Of a stretch of 64,000 nt of DNA, positions 43,054 through 51,868 are shown piece by piece; position 1 is the stretch's first letter; each line of letters begins with the position of its first letter. The stretch is from an uncultured Bacteriovoracaceae bacterium (GTDB taxonomy: Bacteria; Bdellovibrionota; Bacteriovoracia; Bacteriovoracales; Bacteriovoracaceae), in NCBI GenBank assembly GCA_938034385.1, contig CALHLC010000048.1, forward strand, positions 39,612-103,611. The letters are read 5' to 3'. A model generated the notes under the pieces. That model searched no databases. It was not told the origin of the DNA and was given only the letters and a program-made list of their open reading frames with translations. The translations under genes and the position numbers were made by a program.

Positions 43054-44407
43054 TCAAGCAAGGTCATTATTAGAAGGACTTGATTTTAGTGCTCCTGATT
43101 TTTTAGTGAAGGAGCAAAAAAAGAGATTGCGGGTTATTCATACACCTGAAATAATTTTGCCAGATCAAAAGTCATTTAAATATAGAATGTGGAAGCATCC
43201 ATGGTTAATGCATTACAATAGACTCATATTCATATGTTTGGTTGTAAATATTTATATATTTATTAAATTTCAATCTGTTTTAGTATTAAACGCCCCCGCT
43301 GAAGCAATGAATTTAGTATCTCGATTTATTCTTGGAAATTTTTTAGTGGCCCTTATCATTAGAAATCAACATGTAATTAATCTTATGTTTAGGTTTACAA
43401 CCAGCTTTTCTACTAATTGGCCACTTAGTCTTAGGTGGTCATTAGGAAAAGTTTATCACTTTGGGGGAATTCATGTTGGTTGTGCAATTTCTGGAACGAT
43501 CTGGTGTGGATACTTGGTGGTTTTAAAAATGGATAATGTTAGTATCGAAAGTTTTGGGATAACTTTAATAACTTTTCTATTAATGGTCTTAATGGGAGGA
43601 GTTGCATCTCCTAAAAATAGAGAAAAAAATCATGACAGATTTGAAAAGGTAGCTCGTTTTGGTGGCTGGCTCTTATTAGCTTTATTTTGGATTGAGTATA
43701 TAATGTATTCTCAAATATATTTAGATTTTATGTTCGTTGGATTAATCATTTTAACATTAAATGCTATTCATCCTTGGTTATACTTAAAAAAGGTGAAAGT
43801 AAAAACACTTCGCCCATCAAATCATGCAGTCATTGCTGAGTTTGAGCATTCTAATGCTCTCTTGGGCTCATCTACTACTTTGAGTAAGAATCCTTTAATG
43901 GAGTGGCATTCATTTGCTAATATCCCATGGCCTTCAAAGAATGGGTTTAGATTAATTATCTCAAGAGCAGGTGATTGGACTGGAGACTTTATTGATACAT
44001 GTCCAAAAGAAATATGGGTCAAAGGTTTTCCAACTGCAGGGGTTGGAAATGTAGAAAAATTATTTAAAAAGGTTTTATACGTTGCCACAGGTAGCGGTAT
44101 TGGACCTTGTTTACCTCATTTAATTGCAAATGAAGTAGATTCGAATTTAGTTTGGTCTACTAGGACACCTGAGAAAACTTATGGACAAGACTTAGTAGAT
44201 GAGATTATGGAGTCTAGACCAAAGAGTATTATTTGGGACACTATAGAAAAAGGAAAACCAGATATGTTGGAGTTAACTTATAAAGCTTTTGTGGAGTCTG
44301 GAGCAGAAGCTGTTATATGTATTTCGAATAAAAAACTAACTTGGGAAGTTGTTTACGGATTAGAATCAAGAGGAATTCCGGCTTTTGGTGCTATTTGGGA
44401 TTCATAG
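43046..44407 (+). CDS. ferric-reductase-like membrane protein with FNR-like C-terminal part
   Basis: About 453 residues: soluble start, five to six hydrophobic segments (about 45-260), then a C-terminal half with a beta-barrel-like part and KVLYVATGSGIGPCLPHLI, similar to the pyridine-nucleotide-binding turn of ferredoxin-NADP reductase folds. The membrane part resembles ferric reductase/NADPH-oxidase helices. Start ATG 43046 has AGGAGAAG. Fungal adenylate-forming proteins carry similar domains fused to an adenylation domain, as far as I know; here they are separate genes. Function unknown. Confidence 0.65.
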   Translation: MFNQARSLLEGLDFSAPDFLVKEQKKRLRVIHTPEIILPDQKSFKYRMWKHPWLMHYNRLIFICLVVNIYIFIKFQSVLVLNAPAEAMNLVSRFILGNFLVALIIRNQHVINLMFRFTTSFSTNWPLSLRWSLGKVYHFGGIHVGCAISGTIWCGYLVVLKMDNVSIESFGITLITFLLMVLMGGVASPKNREKNHDRFEKVARFGGWLLLALFWIEYIMYSQIYLDFMFVGLIILTLNAIHPWLYLKKVKVKTLRPSNHAVIAEFEHSNALLGSSTTLSKNPLMEWHSFANIPWPSKNGFRLIISRAGDWTGDFIDTCPKEIWVKGFPTAGVGNVEKLFKKVLYVATGSGIGPCLPHLIANEVDSNLVWSTRTPEKTYGQDLVDEIMESRPKSIIWDTIEKGKPDMLELTYKAFVESGAEAVICISNKKLTWEVVYGLESRGIPAFGAIWDS

Positions 44408-44425
44408 AGTTTAAGGAGATTGATC

Positions 44426-45220
44426 ATGAATTATAAATTTTTAAATATTGAGATAAAAAGAGATATTATGCTCTTAGGTATTAATAGACCAAATAAGATG
44501 AATGCTTTGTCATCTAGAGTTTTGAAAGAATTAGAGTCAATATTTATTGATCTTCGAGATCTTCAATATAAAAGTCTTAGAGGTGTTATTGTTTATGGTT
44601 TAGGCGAGAAGGCATTTGTTGCTGGTGCAGATATTAAAGAAATGTCTTTAATGAATAAGGATGAGGCAATTGAATTTTCAAAACTGGGGCAAGACGTAAT
44701 GAATTTAATTGAAAATTCACCCTTTCCAATAATTGCAGGGGTAGATGGTTTTGCTTTGGGAGGGGGATGTGAATTAGCAATGGCGTGTGATTTTATCTAT
44801 GCAACTGAGAAATCTATTTTTGGTCAACCTGAAGTTAGTTTAGGACTCATTCCATCTTTTGGTGGTTGTATTCGATTGTTAAAATATGTTGGTCGAGCAA
44901 TGGCTAAAGAGATGATCTATACTGGAAAGCAGATTAATGCTGAAAAGGCTTTTGAGATTGGTCTAGTCAATCAAGTTTTTAAGACAGAAAAGAGTATGAT
45001 GGATTCAGCAGTGGAGACCTTAAATGAGATTAAGTTGCAATCTCCTGAAGCGGTGAGTGCTTGTAAAAAGGTTATGAATAACGCTGATGATTCCCTGGCA
45101 TTAGATGCTTTTGATTATGAAGCTAAAACATTTGGAGAAATGTTCTTACTACCTAATGGCCAAGAGGGGATAAGAGCATTTTTAGGAAAAAGAAAAGCTC
45201 AATTTGTAAAAGTTTCATGA
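44426..45220 (+). CDS. enoyl-CoA hydratase/isomerase family protein
   Basis: 264-residue crotonase fold: oxyanion segment AFVAGADIKEM and GFALGGGCELAMACD, then FGQPEVSLGLIPSFGG. Both catalytic glutamates of classical hydratases appear at the expected sites (GGCE and PEVSLG). It is the third gene of the operon, 18 bp after the membrane protein. Start ATG 44426 is favoured by AAGGAG at 7-nt spacing over the TTG at 44420. Acts on an acyl-CoA that may be linked to the adenylation enzyme. Confidence 0.9.
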   Translation: MNYKFLNIEIKRDIMLLGINRPNKMNALSSRVLKELESIFIDLRDLQYKSLRGVIVYGLGEKAFVAGADIKEMSLMNKDEAIEFSKLGQDVMNLIENSPFPIIAGVDGFALGGGCELAMACDFIYATEKSIFGQPEVSLGLIPSFGGCIRLLKYVGRAMAKEMIYTGKQINAEKAFEIGLVNQVFKTEKSMMDSAVETLNEIKLQSPEAVSACKKVMNNADDSLALDAFDYEAKTFGEMFLLPNGQEGIRAFLGKRKAQFVKVS

Positions 45221-45282
45221 AGACCTTCTTTTTGACTAAGATATGTTAATTTCTTAAATATTTAGAATTTAAAGGAATTTAT

Positions 45283-45789
45283 ATGTATCAAAAGATATTG
45301 TTATTCATATTTTTTTGTTCACTAACTTTCAGTGAAGATAAACTCTCTGATACATTCAATTACAAACACGCTATTGATATAGGAGCTTTTGGGATTGGGT
45401 GGAGCTCTAACGATGGCATGCTTTATTCTTTGGGTCTGGGGTATCAACGTCAAATACATACAAAATTCTCTCTTACTGGAGGTCTTAGGTTTCAAAATTT
45501 TTCAAATTATTATAATATCTATGGTCCATATTTTAGAGCAAATTACCATTTCTCTGGATATAATTCGAATTCAATTTTAGTCGGTTTAAGTACAAGCTAT
45601 TCTTTTGTGCACTTAAAAGATGAAAGTAGATCTTTAGTGAAAGAGAATAACTTTTTAGGTAGTATTCATTTTGGCTATATGTGGTTATGGGGCAAAAGAG
45701 ATAGATTGGCTTTTAGTACAGGAATAAATTTACAAATTTTAAGTTCTGTTCGTCCTGGTATGATGGTAGGGTTTCAGTATCGTTTTTAA
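45283..45789 (+). CDS. small outer-membrane beta-barrel protein
   Basis: 168 residues. Signal peptide (ILLFIFFCSLTFS), then alternating strands with Gly/aromatic residues, ending in GFQYRF, a typical barrel C-terminus with terminal Phe. AAAGGA upstream. Resembles small 8-strand barrels. Function unknown. Confidence 0.7.
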   Translation: MYQKILLFIFFCSLTFSEDKLSDTFNYKHAIDIGAFGIGWSSNDGMLYSLGLGYQRQIHTKFSLTGGLRFQNFSNYYNIYGPYFRANYHFSGYNSNSILVGLSTSYSFVHLKDESRSLVKENNFLGSIHFGYMWLWGKRDRLAFSTGINLQILSSVRPGMMVGFQYRF

Positions 45790-45790
45790 A

Positions 45791-46732
45791 TTAAAGAGAT
45801 TCTTTCAGAAAACTTAAAGCTCCTTGATAGAAAAATTGATCTCTTTGAGATTTGTTCAAATTTGATTGAGATATAGTAGTGATTAATTTTTCATAATTTT
45901 CAAGACCTTTGTCTGTTTTAATTGGTGCTCCATAGTCCGATCCAAAGCCATAATGCCCATTGACCCCAATCTCATGAAAGTATTGAATCATTTTTATAAA
46001 TTGTGATGTGGATGAAACAAAACGATCAGTAGGAGAGAGACCAATAAATCCGTTTAATTTTACTAGTTGTTTTATATGGTCTTTTGAAATTGCTCTTTTG
46101 GTATCTTGAATATCTTTAATACTTGTATGAGTCATACAAATACTATGATGGTTAAATTTTAAAGTAGCATCTATTGCATTTGTAGACATATGACTTAAAT
46201 CTATCCAAAGCTTTAGGTTCTTACATTCTTGAAAAAATACATGTGCCTGATTATGACTCAATCCCCTATCTTGAGATGAGTTAGTCGGAACGTAAGGATA
46301 ATTGCAAGAACTTCCTAGCCAATTGTCTATAAAGTGAATTGGGATAACACCTCGAATTCCTAATTCATGTAATTGTTCGAGTGTATTTTTTGTGTTGCTT
46401 TCTCTTATCCATCTACAAGACTCTAATTGTAAAACTAAACCTACCATAAACTCAGAGTCTAAATCTTCCTTAGATTTTAAAATCTTTACTTTTCCATTTA
46501 GCAATTGTGTTTGATGAGTGAGTTTTCTTATTTGATGTTCCACACCAGTAAGTCCCCAATGAATCCCAGGTACATTATAGATAACAGGAGAGAGAATAAT
46601 TTTCTTATTATGTTTTTTTGATAATTCTACATAATTTTCAATTGAGAGATCTTGTTTGCAAATATATTCAAGTAGCCAGGGAAGGGGATTAGGTAATAAA
46701 TTTATATGAGTATGAAGATCGATTAAGAGCAT
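45791..46732 (-). CDS. peptidase M19-like dipeptidase
   Basis: 313-residue TIM-barrel metallo-hydrolase resembling renal dipeptidase. Possible metal ligands: DLHTH near the N-terminus, Glu in QLESC, His in IDLSHMS, His in MTHTS and Asp in FGSDYG. The M19 pattern is similar but not exact. No signal peptide, so probably cytoplasmic. It follows the catalase-like gene by 9 bp, third in an operon with the haem peroxidase. Confidence 0.72.
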   Translation of the reverse strand: MLLIDLHTHINLLPNPLPWLLEYICKQDLSIENYVELSKKHNKKIILSPVIYNVPGIHWGLTGVEHQIRKLTHQTQLLNGKVKILKSKEDLDSEFMVGLVLQLESCRWIRESNTKNTLEQLHELGIRGVIPIHFIDNWLGSSCNYPYVPTNSSQDRGLSHNQAHVFFQECKNLKLWIDLSHMSTNAIDATLKFNHHSICMTHTSIKDIQDTKRAISKDHIKQLVKLNGFIGLSPTDRFVSSTSQFIKMIQYFHEIGVNGHYGFGSDYGAPIKTDKGLENYEKLITTISQSNLNKSQRDQFFYQGALSFLKESL

Positions 46733-46741
46733 AGTAAAGAA

Positions 46742-47728
46742 TCATTTCTTCTTGGATGATTGATTATCAACGACTTCATGACGAAATAGAATTCGATCAT
46801 CACCAAAACTAGATAAAATAAACTTTGAATCAGTAACTATTCTAGCTATTGGTTTAGATTTTTTTAAAAACTTTGGAATCATATCAAGAGTGTATTCATC
46901 ATAAGTAAAATCTTGCTCAGATCTATCTAGTGCATAAATGTCATATAAAGTCGTTCCTTTAGAGATAGTAACAAGGTCTCTTCTGAAATCATGCATTTGT
47001 GTAGAAAAAGCTAATTGTGGATTAGGAACAAAAAATATTTGTCTTGGTGAGATGACTTGGCTCTCTCTGCTGCCTTGATTATTAAATTGTGCCATATCAT
47101 AAGTATTAAGTTGTTCGGGATATTTAGATACTCTTTTGAAAATTTTATTTACAAGTTTCATCCCTAGTTCATCTCCAGTAGGAACTATATTAGATAAAGC
47201 ATTTTCAAAAAAATTAAAATTTCTTCCTTGGCCTCCCAAGGTGTAAAGAGCTGAGATGTTAGCACTGTGAGTTTCATCTCGTAGAATTTTTAAAGCTAGT
47301 CCAGGAGCAAAGGCCTTACTTTCTTTTTTGGGATTATAAGTCACTGACAAGCGTATAAGAGCACATTCTGCACCTTGAAATATTCCTGTATAGGGTGATT
47401 TTTCAAATTCATCTGGAATGATTATTTTTACTTTGGCCATAACACCACGGGCATGTAAATATTTTTTCCAACCAATTGGAGCAAGGTCGCTAAACTTATT
47501 AGTTTTTTCAGACATTTTCTGAAAGGCCATTTTCAAAAGTTGAAAACCTCCTAAGTTTTTAAGTTTGGGGTAGGTAAGGTATTCAGAGTTTTCGATTTTT
47601 CTCCATAAAATATTTTGTTTTTGGCAACCACTAAGAGATTTATAGTTTTTAGGTAATTCAGCTCGAGCACTTAAAGTACTCGAGCCAATTATAGTAAAAA
47701 ATAAAATTAATACTTTGATGATTTGCAC
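46742..47728 (-). CDS. secreted catalase-like protein
   Basis: 328 residues with signal peptide (VLILFFTIIGSSTLSARA). The central block ALIRLSVTYNPKKESKAF, PGLALKIL and ISALYTLGGQGRNFNFF resembles the catalase fold (haem-side FxPGxAxK...NFF), as in the catalase-like proteins that occur beside animal-type peroxidases. Start GTG 47728, 3 bp after the peroxidase stop. A proximal tyrosine is not clearly placed. Probable partner of the upstream peroxidase; could be a peroxide- or lipid-hydroperoxide-dependent enzyme. Confidence 0.55.
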   Translation of the reverse strand: MQIIKVLILFFTIIGSSTLSARAELPKNYKSLSGCQKQNILWRKIENSEYLTYPKLKNLGGFQLLKMAFQKMSEKTNKFSDLAPIGWKKYLHARGVMAKVKIIIPDEFEKSPYTGIFQGAECALIRLSVTYNPKKESKAFAPGLALKILRDETHSANISALYTLGGQGRNFNFFENALSNIVPTGDELGMKLVNKIFKRVSKYPEQLNTYDMAQFNNQGSRESQVISPRQIFFVPNPQLAFSTQMHDFRRDLVTISKGTTLYDIYALDRSEQDFTYDEYTLDMIPKFLKKSKPIARIVTDSKFILSSFGDDRILFRHEVVDNQSSKKK

Positions 47729-47731
47729 GTA

Positions 47732-49960
47732 TTATTCATTCCAAGGAGCAAAAGCAGATCTTTTACCTTCCATTTTCTCAGCAAGCTCTGGCATATGTCT
47801 TGCGATAATTTGGTGCATAGTACCTTCCTTGTCTATCCACTGAAGTCCTGCCTTAGTATACACTTCTTCAGTATAATCATCTGTATAAAATCTATCAGCC
47901 ATTAGTCTTCTTGAAGCCATTAAGATAAATATTTGGAAAGGAGTTTCTCCAAATCCAAAGTTTTTTGGTCTTACTTCTTCAGCTAAACTTCCTACAAGTA
48001 AATCAATGGCTTCAACGTTATCACTTCCATCAGGATTAAAGCCATAAACAGTTTGAAATTTTTTCAGAATATCTTTTCTTGTAGGAGTATCAGCTACACC
48101 ATTTGGAAAAAAGTCTGTATACTTTTTAATTTCTTTTAAGTTAATACCTCTTCTAAACTGATTATATCTTGGTACTCCTCTTTCTCGATCTCTTAAAATA
48201 TCAACAGCACCAAGGTCCATTATTCCATGACCTGGAATCTCAAGGTTTTGCATAAATCTTGGAAAGTTATTAAGTACTAATTGACCAGGAAGTTGTGTAC
48301 CAAAAGAATAAAAAAGATCTGAAAGTTTGTATTGCTGCATTATTGAATATGATTTTTCATTTCTACTATCATTAAAAGACAATGATTGATAAGTTTCAAC
48401 TCCATTGATCTTCCCATCTGAACTTCTTCTTGTTTTTTTCAATTCAAGATTTTCAGGTAGCAATGAATGTAGTCTATAAACGGAAGTGAATTCTTCAGTT
48501 AGACTATAAGGTACACCATAATTTTTTCTTTTATCACCAACAATTCCTCCTACAAGATACCCAGGATCAATAATTAGCCTATCAGTTTTAGATCTTAAAT
48601 TATATTTGAAATTCTCCCAGCCATTACGAGGCTTGAAAGTAATTTTAGTTCCTTGTCCTTCAGGTTTTCTATAGACTGAAAGAGTTTTAGGGTTAGCAAG
48701 TCCATACCAATTTCCATGCATTCCTATATCGAGCATTTTATTAGCTAGAATAGCTGGAGTCCATTCAACAGTATGGATTTTAGCCATGATTGCAGAGTTA
48801 ATAAGTCTTGCAACTTGGAAAAGGTGTTCATCTAATTGTTGATCATTGAAATATTTTATACCAGTACGCTTAGTGAAAGGAATTTCAATTTTTCGACCAC
48901 GAATTTCGAAAAATCTTTTTCCAAGCCCTGCTTTCCATACCCACTTTTGCATTTTTGCATCCCAGTAAACATGCTTTTCCATTAACATAGAAACAATATG
49001 GTTATGCTCTTTAACAAATAAGTGATGAAGCATGCTTAATCCTACCCACCAATTATCCATAAAACCTGTTAATTCATAACCTTGGTTTTGTCTATTATTA
49101 GCTGGATTAAGATCTGTTCTTTTTGGTAAGTATTTCCCACTATCTAGTCTCATCTTTCCAAAATTAATTTCATCGTAATTAAATTTTTGATAACTTGTAA
49201 TTGGGTTAAAACTCTGCACTCTTAACCGATTTTGTTCAGCTTGATCACTACCATAAATTTGAGATCCATCCCACCAGTGAGTAACTTTATTTAAAGTTGT
49301 TTTATGATATTCTTTTTTGTAATTTTTCTTTAAAGTAGGATCTGCTTGAGTTTTCTCGACTGTTGTCCCATCAGCTAACTTATAAGGTGCTGTTTCTGGT
49401 CGTCCTTCTTGAGGAGTCATATTTTTACCATGGGTAATCCAATCATGATTCATGAACTGAATCCAACTTGCTGCGAGCATGTTTAGAAAAGGGACTTTTT
49501 TATAACTATCTTGAGTTGCACCATTTCTAGAGAAAAACGTTTTTGAAACAAGTTTTGGAGAAGGAGTCATAAGAGTTCTATCTATTTCTTCTTGCGAAGT
49601 CATCAACTCTGGAGCAATATTTCTTCCAAAGGCAACATTGGAAGCACCAACAACTGACATGCCTGGATCTAGATTAGTACATCTTCCGTCTGCTGATCTG
49701 TAATTTGTATTTCTAGTCGAGCAATCTACTGCTCTAGCACCATAACTTATTTCTCCTTGTTCATAAGGATCAAATAAATTGTTTTCAAGAAGTTTAGTTC
49801 TAATTTTACTTAAAACTAAAAGACCAGAAGCATTTAGTTTTTTACTTGACCAACTTGTCCAAGGATCATCCTCTGAACTGGGATTTCTTTCACCTACGGC
49901 CTCATTTTGATTAGATGAGCAGCTGAAAATGAATAAAAGAATTAATAGATATTTACTCAC
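47732..49960 (-). CDS. animal-type haem peroxidase lipoprotein
   Basis: 742 residues. Lipobox (LLFIFSCSS), then the peroxinectin/An_peroxidase domain: ASWIQFMNHDWITHG (distal His), THWWDGSQIYG, MDNWWVGLSMLHHLFVKEHN (proximal side) and NSAIMAKIHTVEWTPAIL. Strong ribosome site GGAGG before GTG 49960. It would oxidise halide, phenolic or lipid substrates with peroxide on the cell surface. It is first in an operon with the catalase-like and M19 genes. Confidence 0.88.
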   Translation of the reverse strand: MSKYLLILLFIFSCSSNQNEAVGERNPSSEDDPWTSWSSKKLNASGLLVLSKIRTKLLENNLFDPYEQGEISYGARAVDCSTRNTNYRSADGRCTNLDPGMSVVGASNVAFGRNIAPELMTSQEEIDRTLMTPSPKLVSKTFFSRNGATQDSYKKVPFLNMLAASWIQFMNHDWITHGKNMTPQEGRPETAPYKLADGTTVEKTQADPTLKKNYKKEYHKTTLNKVTHWWDGSQIYGSDQAEQNRLRVQSFNPITSYQKFNYDEINFGKMRLDSGKYLPKRTDLNPANNRQNQGYELTGFMDNWWVGLSMLHHLFVKEHNHIVSMLMEKHVYWDAKMQKWVWKAGLGKRFFEIRGRKIEIPFTKRTGIKYFNDQQLDEHLFQVARLINSAIMAKIHTVEWTPAILANKMLDIGMHGNWYGLANPKTLSVYRKPEGQGTKITFKPRNGWENFKYNLRSKTDRLIIDPGYLVGGIVGDKRKNYGVPYSLTEEFTSVYRLHSLLPENLELKKTRRSSDGKINGVETYQSLSFNDSRNEKSYSIMQQYKLSDLFYSFGTQLPGQLVLNNFPRFMQNLEIPGHGIMDLGAVDILRDRERGVPRYNQFRRGINLKEIKKYTDFFPNGVADTPTRKDILKKFQTVYGFNPDGSDNVEAIDLLVGSLAEEVRPKNFGFGETPFQIFILMASRRLMADRFYTDDYTEEVYTKAGLQWIDKEGTMHQIIARHMPELAEKMEGKRSAFAPWNE

Positions 49961-50165
49961 ATAAACCTCCTGTTTATTGAAATAGAGTTGTTTCGCGTGA
50001 AGCGATTTTAGTTAATTAGATTACAAAAGAGTAAAAAAATCAAATGTGAAAAAGTGGTCTTGTCGGGTATGTGAAAATTGATCTATACTCAGAAAGGTTC
50101 TTTTCTTTTTTAAGAAATTATTTCTATTAGAATTAAGAAGATATTAGAATCTGTAAGTTTTAGGA

Positions 50166-50492
50166 TTAAATTTTAATAAATTGCTTAATCAGAATCCTAC
50201 CGATAGCAGACTCCAAAATTTCGATATCTGTTGTCCTGGCTGGATCTACAGAGTTAATCAAACTTTTTAATAAAACCGGATCAGTTGCATTTTTAGAGCT
50301 AATATTATCAATCAAGTTAGATGATTTATAATCACTTCTAATAATGGTTAAAACTTCAGTATTCATTGGAGCAGAAAATGTTTCTTGAATAGATTTTAGA
50401 CTCTTTATTCTTTCAGAAATTTGATCATTTTTTGAGTATCCATTAAAGCTTAGAGCTGAAAATATAATAGTAAGAATGAATATTGCTTTCAA
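50166..50492 (-). CDS. small secreted protein, unknown function
   Basis: 108 residues with signal peptide (KAIFILTIIFSALSFNGYS). The mature part is short, helical and has no cysteines. Start TTG 50492 has TAGGAG at 6-nt spacing. No family. Confidence 0.55.
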   Translation of the reverse strand: MKAIFILTIIFSALSFNGYSKNDQISERIKSLKSIQETFSAPMNTEVLTIIRSDYKSSNLIDNISSKNATDPVLLKSLINSVDPARTTDIEILESAIGRILIKQFIKI

Positions 50493-50603
50493 GATTAACT
50501 CCTATAAAGTTTTATATAGACTAGAATAGAGGTTTTTTAGATTGTTCTCAATGAGTGTGTAAGTATGAAAGAGTTAATAGGTGAGCTCGAAATTGAGGAG
50601 TAT

Positions 50604-50628
50604 AAATTGTATAAGTTTTATACAATTT
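50604..50628. repeat. perfect 11-bp inverted repeat, 3-base centre
   Basis: AAATTGTATAA-GTT-TTATACAATTT. It lies between the lipoprotein gene and the small secreted gene. Potential operator or hairpin. Confidence 0.6.
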
Positions 50629-50657
50629 CCTGAGATGCTTTTCTCGCACCTCAGGAA
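50627..50657 (-). terminator. hairpin after lipoprotein gene
   Basis: TTCCTGAG and CTCAGGAA form an 8-bp stem 14 bp past the stop at 50672; the loop contains a further short TGC/GCA stem. No U-run, so termination is uncertain. Confidence 0.4.
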
Positions 50658-50671
50658 TAAAAGTAACTTAT

Positions 50672-51643
50672 TTAATTAGCATTTCCATATTCTTCAAAAT
50701 ACATTTGAGATGTGTAAGGATCTGCAGGATTGACTAAAACTAGCTCTACTGTGTCCATTCCTATCCCTTGAGCATTATAAACATCAAAGAAAATACCAAT
50801 CTTATCTTCAACTATAGATTTACCAGTTACGGCCTTATTACCACTGGCCTGGAAAGTATACATTCCTCTAATATCCTCTCTTACGTTGAAATCCCCTTGG
50901 ATTCTCTCATTTCTTAATGTGGTTGCATCAAATTGAGCTAGAGCATTATTATTTTGAGCATCGAATTCTTGCAACCTAAGATTGATTAGGTTCCCTTCTT
51001 TATAGCCTGGGTTGTAGTTTCCTTCAACATAGTCTTTTTCCCACCTAGAGTTTAATTTATTTCTAAGGATGAACCCAAAGCGATGAGATCCTCTAAATTT
51101 AGTTCGAGTGATTTCACCATTGATATTTAGAAATAAAACAGAATTTTTCATTGGATTACCTCTAATAAGTTTTCCTTGAATTCTTAACTCGGCATTAGGG
51201 ACGACACCAGCAGTTTTGATTTTTCCATTTTCAACTTTAAGTCTACTTAGAGAATAAGAAAGTGTTCCAGGGATTCGATCAAACCTATAGAGCATGATTC
51301 TATTGACAAGATCTTTGAGGTATCCATTTTTCTTTTTACTGAAGAACTTCTTCTTGCCTGGTCTAAAGAAGTTTGAAATGAAGTTATCTTCTTGAAAAGC
51401 ACTTAAATATTCAGCTAAAAGTCCATAATATGCGTCTTGATTTGGAATTTTTTGTAAATATAAACCAACACCCCTTAAATCATTACCATATTTAACATTT
51501 CCAAAGTGGTTGCCCTCAAAGTTTCTAATTTTTTTCGTTGGAACTGTAGTTGTGGTAACAGTACTCGATATATTTCTGTTAACAGAATTAGAAGCACAAG
51601 AAACAATAGTAAAAACTAAAAGAATCATTGGGATAATTTTCAT
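50672..51643 (-). CDS. lipoprotein, unknown function
   Basis: Start ATG 51643 with AAGGAG; lipobox VFTIVSC. 324 residues, mostly basic and beta-rich, no family known to me. The mature region has ARIDDIRG-type patches. It is monocistronic. Confidence 0.7.
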   Translation of the reverse strand: MKIIPMILLVFTIVSCASNSVNRNISSTVTTTTVPTKKIRNFEGNHFGNVKYGNDLRGVGLYLQKIPNQDAYYGLLAEYLSAFQEDNFISNFFRPGKKKFFSKKKNGYLKDLVNRIMLYRFDRIPGTLSYSLSRLKVENGKIKTAGVVPNAELRIQGKLIRGNPMKNSVLFLNINGEITRTKFRGSHRFGFILRNKLNSRWEKDYVEGNYNPGYKEGNLINLRLQEFDAQNNNALAQFDATTLRNERIQGDFNVREDIRGMYTFQASGNKAVTGKSIVEDKIGIFFDVYNAQGIGMDTVELVLVNPADPYTSQMYFEEYGNAN

Positions 51644-51868
51644 AAACACTCCTTGAATAATGAAAGTAACTTGTTCAATTAAAACATGTTTGAGTAATTA
51701 GTTAAATAGCGTGTTTTTTACCATTGTAAATGAGTCGGGTATGCTAAGTTCTTTAAAATTTCTCCTCTTATGTCTAAAACTTTATCAGTCTTTGAAATTT
51801 TCACATGCTGTTCAAATTTTCTCATGAAAAGTGAGAAAATTTTATAATTAGTAATTTATGGAGATTTT

